Assembly (NCBI GenBank): GCA_964451305.1
Contig: CAYVHV010000004.1
Location: 1 to 64,000 of the forward strand
Direction: 5' to 3'
Length of the DNA stretch: 64,000 bases
Source of the DNA: SHLQ01 sp964451305
Lineage (GTDB): Bacteria; Actinomycetota; Acidimicrobiia; Acidimicrobiales; SHLQ01
The position numbers were made by a program, and so were the translations under genes. The notes under the pieces were generated by a model. That model saw nothing but the letters and a program-made list of their open reading frames with translations. It had not been told where the DNA came from and did no database searches. Of this stretch, positions 59,951 to 64,000 are shown piece by piece (position 1 is the stretch's first letter; the number at the start of each line of letters is the position of its first letter).

Positions 59951-60144
59951 GGATTCATCCTACGAATGGATCAGCGGGAGGCCACCGGGTTGTCTTGTGC
60001 CGACGAGAATGGGGGCACGAATGTTGACGCTCCTGGGTGTTCGGGGGAAGAGACGGGGTTGGATCGGTGTTTCTTCTCATGACGATCACAAATCCGAGCA
60101 GGCTCAAAACCGGAGGGGATGCCACCGATAGGAGCTATATCTCT

Positions 60145-60753
60145 ATGGCCATATCTTCCCCACTACAAACGTCGAACCTTCTTGGGCGGTCGCCGAAGAT
60201 CTCAACGAACTCGTTTCCGGTGTCGGTCTTGGGGCGCGCTGGAGATCGCCACATCACGGGCACGATCACCCGCAAAGAGTTCAATAGCACAACGTTGTTG
60301 ACTGAGGCTCCCTATAGATACGTCATCGCGCTGACGCTGTTGTTTGCGCCATCGATCTACAACGGGCTGACCGAGGGAAGTAGTCCACAATCTGTTGCCG
60401 TCGTCCTGCTCGCTGTCGTTTTGTTCATCGGTGCGATTCTTGGTCTTGAGAACTTTCGAGCACAAAGACGAATCAGCGAGGTTGAAGCTTCCGCTGACGC
60501 GACCCACGTTGCTAGTGGTGTGCTCATCGGTGCGGGTCCGCTCACTGCGAAGCGTCCCCAGCACGTCGGGCTCTACGTGACGAACCATGGTGCGATCCTC
60601 GTGACCGAGCGCCGCGGCGATCGCGTCGAGCATCGAGTCGATCGAGTCGACCTCACGGCGACCCCGAAGGGGCGAGTGTTCGGTTGCGCGTTCATCATCG
60701 ACGGCACCCAATACGCCTTGCGAGCGATTCGCGGCCAGATCGCCCCCACTTAA
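60145..60753 (+). CDS. Membrane protein of unknown function, paralog 1
   Basis: About 202 residues. A short soluble N terminus is followed by two hydrophobic helices (about 57-72 and 83-103) and a C-terminal beta-rich domain ending 'DLTATPKGRVFGCAFIIDGT'. The last 90 residues align with the end of the next gene's product, so the two arose by tandem duplication. ATG 60145 was chosen (GGAG upstream); GTG 60037 and ATG 60079 are longer alternatives. Its stop codon lies inside a 19-bp hairpin. Confidence 0.6.
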   Translation: MAISSPLQTSNLLGRSPKISTNSFPVSVLGRAGDRHITGTITRKEFNSTTLLTEAPYRYVIALTLLFAPSIYNGLTEGSSPQSVAVVLLAVVLFIGAILGLENFRAQRRISEVEASADATHVASGVLIGAGPLTAKRPQHVGLYVTNHGAILVTERRGDRVEHRVDRVDLTATPKGRVFGCAFIIDGTQYALRAIRGQIAPT

Positions 60754-60791
60754 AATCACACGTGGGGTCAGACCCCACGTGTGATTTTAAG
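60749..60791. terminator. 19-bp perfect hairpin with core TGGGGTCAGACCCCA
   Basis: Arms 60749-60767 and 60773-60791 pair perfectly around TCAGA. The left arm contains the TAA stop of the preceding gene. Core and loop are identical to the hairpin at 21410-21442, while the outer arms differ yet are fully complementary. Confidence 0.65.
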
Positions 60792-60810
60792 GTTGTGTAA
60801 ACCTGGCTAA

Positions 60811-61497
60811 ATGTTTCCGGCGGATGGGTCGATACCTCGGGTACTACCTATGGAAACGTCATCACAGTCTCACGGAGTTCAATCGGACCAACGTCAGGAG
60901 TCTGGCGATGAACCTCGGATCTCTCTGACGTTGTTCGGTCGTTCTGGTACGACACGAATCAAAGGAACCTTGGAACGCCTACAGTCCTCGGGGACTCGAG
61001 GAATCTTGAGTGGTCCTGCAGCGTGGCTGGCATTGGTGCTCGTGGGATCGTTGACGCTGCTCATCCTGCAATCGATCCTCTCTGGCGACAGCGCTGCAAC
61101 CTCAGCGGTCCTCATCGCCGGGTGCGCACTGGTCGCGCTTTCGATCCTCGCGCTCGATCAACTGTGGGGTGCCCGACGCACCGCTTCGATCGAAGATGAG
61201 TTCGACTGCACGCACATCGTTCGGGGCACGCTCGTTGGTACCGGCAAGGTGCGCGAAGCTGCACGCAACGTACTCAACGCACCTCCGGTGCTCAGCCTCT
61301 ATGCGAACGACGATGATGTGCTCGTGATCGTCGAAGGTGAAGCCGGGCAACGAACGGCGTTCGTCGTCGATGCCTTGGATCTCACCGCGACATCGTCGGG
61401 CCGCTACGTCGACTGTGCGTTCTCAGTGGACGGAACTGAGTACTCGCTGCGTTCGGTGAAAGGTCGGCTTTCCACCGACCCAGGTCGATACCAGTAG
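60811..61497 (+). CDS. Membrane protein of unknown function, paralog 2
   Basis: 228 residues. A soluble N terminus (about 65 residues) is followed by two transmembrane helices (about 70-89 and 95-116) and the same C-terminal domain as paralog 1, with shared 'DLTAT-x-x-GR-x-x-x-CAF-x-(V/I)-DGT-x-Y-x-LR'. ATG 60811 was used; ATG 60850 is an equally plausible start. I do not recognise the family. Confidence 0.62.
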   Translation: MFPADGSIPRVLPMETSSQSHGVQSDQRQESGDEPRISLTLFGRSGTTRIKGTLERLQSSGTRGILSGPAAWLALVLVGSLTLLILQSILSGDSAATSAVLIAGCALVALSILALDQLWGARRTASIEDEFDCTHIVRGTLVGTGKVREAARNVLNAPPVLSLYANDDDVLVIVEGEAGQRTAFVVDALDLTATSSGRYVDCAFSVDGTEYSLRSVKGRLSTDPGRYQ

Positions 61498-61505
61498 GCG
61501 TCGAA

Positions 61506-62309
61506 TTAGTAGACGTTGATCTCGCCCTCGCGAATAAACCCTGCGAGCTGAATATTGCCAGTATGAGCGGTGTCGATGGCAAGTGCCGATGGGGCACTGA
61601 CCGAGACGACGGTGCCAAAACCACCCGCCCAGGCTTTCTGGACCATCTCAAAGCTCGCTCGGCCGCTGACGTACAACCCGAGGTCGGTCGCCAGGAACGA
61701 GGTGGGATCTTGGCTATCGAGGATCATGCGGCCGACGATCTTGTCGACGGCATTGTGGCGACCGATGTCTTCGCGCACGAGCTGAATCGACCCATCTCGG
61801 TCGAATGTCGCTGCGGCATGGACGGCCCCGGTCTTTGCGAAGAGCTCTTGCTCACCGCGCACCGCGTCGGCGACCTCGATGAGCAGGCTCGGGTCGAACG
61901 GTTCGGTGCGAAGCGGAACGAGTCGGTCGGTGAGCCCATCTATTGCGTCTGCGCCACAGATCCCACACGAAGATGATGTCGAACCGAGACGCGGCGTCGG
62001 TGTGGGAGCGCGCCCTCCGGTTTCGACGGTGACGACGTTGAACTCGCTCTCCAGCGCAGAGCCATCGGCGCAATAGCGAACGGTGTTGACCGGAGCATCC
62101 CCGAGCATGCCTTCTGCGTGAAGGAAACCGACGGCGAGTTCGAAGTCGTTGCCGGGCGTGCGCATGGTCGTCGCCACGAGGGTGCCATCGAGCTGGATGC
62201 TCAACGGTTCTTCGACCATGACCTCGTCGGGTCGACGCCGTTCGCCCGACGGGCCGTGGCGTTGCACGAAGACTTTGCGGCTTCTGCCGCGTTGGGCTCG
62301 ATTGCTCAC
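61506..62309 (-). CDS. fdhD: FdhD sulfurtransferase for formate dehydrogenase
   Basis: 267 residues. 'EEPLSIQLDG', 'TPGNDFELAVGFLHAEGML', the sulfur-carrying 'SSSCGICGA' (C115, C118), 'REDIGRHNAVDKIVG' and 'SGRASFEMVQKA' are all characteristic. FdhD passes sulfur from IscS to the molybdenum cofactor of formate dehydrogenase. No formate dehydrogenase gene lies in the window; its presence indicates molybdoenzyme metabolism elsewhere in the genome. Confidence 0.93.
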   Translation of the reverse strand: MSNRAQRGRSRKVFVQRHGPSGERRRPDEVMVEEPLSIQLDGTLVATTMRTPGNDFELAVGFLHAEGMLGDAPVNTVRYCADGSALESEFNVVTVETGGRAPTPTPRLGSTSSSCGICGADAIDGLTDRLVPLRTEPFDPSLLIEVADAVRGEQELFAKTGAVHAAATFDRDGSIQLVREDIGRHNAVDKIVGRMILDSQDPTSFLATDLGLYVSGRASFEMVQKAWAGGFGTVVSVSAPSALAIDTAHTGNIQLAGFIREGEINVY

Positions 62310-62313
62310 AGGA

Positions 62314-63504
62314 TCAGGGTATCGACCTGACGGGTTCGACTTCCGGTCGCGTGGGTGTTGCGCGTCCGACCGGGCTGATCACGGCGGCGGCGATGAGCGC
62401 GAGTGCGCCGCTTGCAAGCCATGCCGGCGTGTAGCCGAATTGATCGATCGACCAGCCGACCGCAGGACCGCCGACGGTCAAGCCGAGGAGGAAGCCAAAC
62501 ATGAGTCGACCCGTGGCCTTTCCGGCGTTCTCTTTTTGTCGGATCATCGACAGGTTGGCTGCGGTGTTCCACGTGCCGAGCGTCAGCCCAGCGAGGATCG
62601 TGCCAATCCACAGCAAGCTCGGACGTCCACCGGACGACGCGGTGACGATGAGCAGGGAGCCAGCTCCAATGACCGCCATCGTCGTCATCATCTTTCGAGC
62701 AGACGCACCCCGGTCGAGCACAACACCTGCGGTGAGGCGGGCGGGTACGGCGACAAGTCCTTGGAGTGCAAAGACCTGACCCGCTCGTTCGACGGAGAAG
62801 CCCACGGACTCTTCGGCGAACAACGGAAGGAAGCGTCCGAAGCCGCCTCCGACCGTCCCGAGAAGGAAACCAAAGACCGCAACTTGGGTAACAAAGGTCG
62901 GGAGGCGAGATCGTTTCGACGATTCGGATGTTTCGAGAGGCGACGATGGGGCCTTCTTTGGAACCAGGCCGAGGCCGAAGAAGAGCAGGCCGGAGAGGAT
63001 AGCGGTCAGCCACATCGAAGATCTCCATCCGAGCGTTGACGCCATCGCTGGCACGGTGAGGCCCGCAAGGACCACGGCGGCTTGCACTCCGGATTGTTTG
63101 ACACCCGTTACGACTCCTCGTCTGGCGTCGTCGACGCCAGCGGAGATGGCCTTATTCGTGGCCGGATTTCCTAAGCCTTGGGCGACGCCACCAATAGCGC
63201 TAGCAGCGACGAGGAGCGGATAGTTCTGAGACAACGCCAACGCAACTGCAGAGATGGCCGAAAAGGCAAGTGTGGTGGCAACGGCGTGCCTTCCGCCGAC
63301 CTTGTCACTGAACGCTCCCGATGCAGGTGCCAAGAATGCTCCGACACCGGTATTGACGGCGCCGAGAACACCGAGCTGGAACTTCGAGATACCGAACTCG
63401 GCCTGAAGTTCAGAAGCGGCCACCGCAAGCGCGAAGAATGCGAGCGTCGACACCGCCATGGTGGACAGCATCATCAGCGACAGGCCAACGGAGCGTGTTG
63501 TCAC
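62314..63504 (-). CDS. MFS transporter
   Basis: 396 residues with 12 predicted helices. 'GAFSDKVGGRHAVATTLAFSA' shows the conserved loop after TM2. Also visible are 'GGVAQGLGNPATNKAISAGVDDARRG' in outline and the central cytoplasmic loop 'VPKKAPSSPLETSESSKRSR'. The substrate is unknown. It ends 4 bases before the fdhD start on the same strand, so the two probably share a transcript. Confidence 0.82.
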   Translation of the reverse strand: MTTRSVGLSLMMLSTMAVSTLAFFALAVAASELQAEFGISKFQLGVLGAVNTGVGAFLAPASGAFSDKVGGRHAVATTLAFSAISAVALALSQNYPLLVAASAIGGVAQGLGNPATNKAISAGVDDARRGVVTGVKQSGVQAAVVLAGLTVPAMASTLGWRSSMWLTAILSGLLFFGLGLVPKKAPSSPLETSESSKRSRLPTFVTQVAVFGFLLGTVGGGFGRFLPLFAEESVGFSVERAGQVFALQGLVAVPARLTAGVVLDRGASARKMMTTMAVIGAGSLLIVTASSGGRPSLLWIGTILAGLTLGTWNTAANLSMIRQKENAGKATGRLMFGFLLGLTVGGPAVGWSIDQFGYTPAWLASGALALIAAAVISPVGRATPTRPEVEPVRSIP

Positions 63505-63601
63505 CTCTGCACCTTACGCAGTCACCGCTCGCTCTCCGCAGCGGTTTGGGCCAGCGCGAGGTGCACCATGTGGTCAGCAGCGGTTCGAGGCGCCCAAAGA
63601 C

Positions 63602-64000
63602 CTACCCGCGCCTCAGATTGAGGAGCACCTCCGTGATGATGTTCTCTTCGGCTGCCTCGAAGTTGTCACGGTTGCCGATCAGCGCAACGGCGAGGGTCAC
63701 GCCGGACTCTTCGCGTGTCCACAGGCGGAGGTCGCCAATGGCGGACGATCCGTCAAACACATCCCAGACTTGGCCTCCGGGGCTGGTACCACCGGCCTCG
63801 GTGAGTTCAGCTCCGAACTGTTGGCCGAGAAGGGTGACCACCTGTTCAGGAGACGAGAGAGCCGCTTGCTGGAGAAGGACCAGTTGGTCAGAAATATTGG
63901 CGTCGAATTGAATGCTGGCCCCGAAGCCTTGATGGAACCAGCTCTCGGGGCGGACACCTGAAATTCCGAGGTCGAGATCCTGAAATGGTTCGAGCGCAAT
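63602..64000 (-). CDS. Unknown protein, 5' end beyond the window
   Basis: An open frame runs from the window edge to a stop at 63602-63604, giving at least 132 residues: 'LDLGISGVRPESWFHQGFGA' (abbreviated), 'ISDQLVLLQQAAL', 'SPEQVVTLLGQQFG', 'LRLWTREESGVTLAVALIGN' and the C-terminal 'NIITEVLLNLRRG'. It looks like a compact alpha/beta domain with alternating helices, as found at the C terminus of some hydrolases or lipoproteins, but I do not recognise it. A GTG at 63841 could be mistaken for its start. Confidence 0.6.
   Translation of the reverse strand: MALEPFQDLDLGISGVRPESWFHQGFGASIQFDANISDQLVLLQQAALSSPEQVVTLLGQQFGAELTEAGGTSPGGQVWDVFDGSSAIGDLRLWTREESGVTLAVALIGNRDNFEAAEENIITEVLLNLRRG

Overview
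The window looks like a scaffold from a mid-to-high G+C actinobacterium, most likely a member of the Acidimicrobiia (Ilumatobacter-like). This is inferred from the gene families: a conservon-type kinase/roadblock/DUF742/GTPase operon, actinobacterial-style coproheme decarboxylase, many GTG starts, lipoproteins with Thr/Glu-rich linkers, and strong G/C preference at third codon positions. A run of 100 N (9696-9795) inside a tandem-repeat tract shows it is a scaffolded draft assembly. Gene density is very high. No stretch longer than about 210 bases lacks a gene, and I saw no rRNA, tRNA, insertion sequence, phage or CRISPR array.

Layout. 1-5.7 kb: a DUF4265-like protein, an AlkD-like repair protein, a hotdog thioesterase, a secreted phosphodiesterase with three 66-residue repeats, and xylulokinase. 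5.9-12.0 kb: ammonium transporter, SHOCT protein and a conservon-like signalling operon. 12.0-24.4 kb: di-heme oxidoreductase, CbbX-like AAA ATPase, RlmG-type methyltransferase, MFS transporter, a GrdB-family protein whose reading frame is interrupted by one UGA (candidate selenocysteine with a SECIS-like hairpin), MarR regulator, PEP carboxylase, a thioredoxin-MsrA fusion, a lipoprotein esterase and two unknown proteins.

24.5-39.9 kb is the core of the window, a purine-catabolism island. It holds an HTH regulator, an M20 carbamoylase/allantoate-type amidohydrolase, a YgfK-like Fe-S protein, an N-carbamoyl-D-amino-acid hydrolase, an XdhD-like molybdenum hydroxylase, an SsnA-like amidohydrolase, two fold-type-II PLP enzymes, purine nucleoside phosphorylase, a phosphosugar mutase and an 8-oxoguanine-deaminase-like enzyme. 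Related outlying parts are a second xanthine-dehydrogenase pair (46.3-50.0 kb) and a BMP-type nucleoside ABC transporter (51.1-56.0 kb). Together these suggest a route from imported purine nucleosides to free base, xanthine/urate, ring-opened carbamoyl compounds, and finally small amino acids and ammonia. No uricase or allantoinase is visible. The gene set resembles the oxygen-independent urate-degradation clusters of gut bacteria (ygfK/ssnA/xdhD/ygeX/ygeY type) but is re-wired. Four sites matching TTTACAAATTGTAAA lie upstream of or inside these units and point to one regulon, probably controlled by the HTH protein at 24528-25079.

40-46 kb and 56-64 kb carry mixed accessory and housekeeping genes. 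These include an HTTM-like membrane pair, a FAH-family hydrolase, an SRPBCC protein, a glutaredoxin-acetyltransferase fusion, an AhpD-like protein with a clear terminator, L,D-transpeptidase, a degenerate receiver protein, an M20 peptidase, an LCCL-domain lipoprotein with an in-frame amber codon, coproheme decarboxylase, two tandem paralogous membrane proteins, FdhD, an MFS exporter and a gene cut by the window edge.
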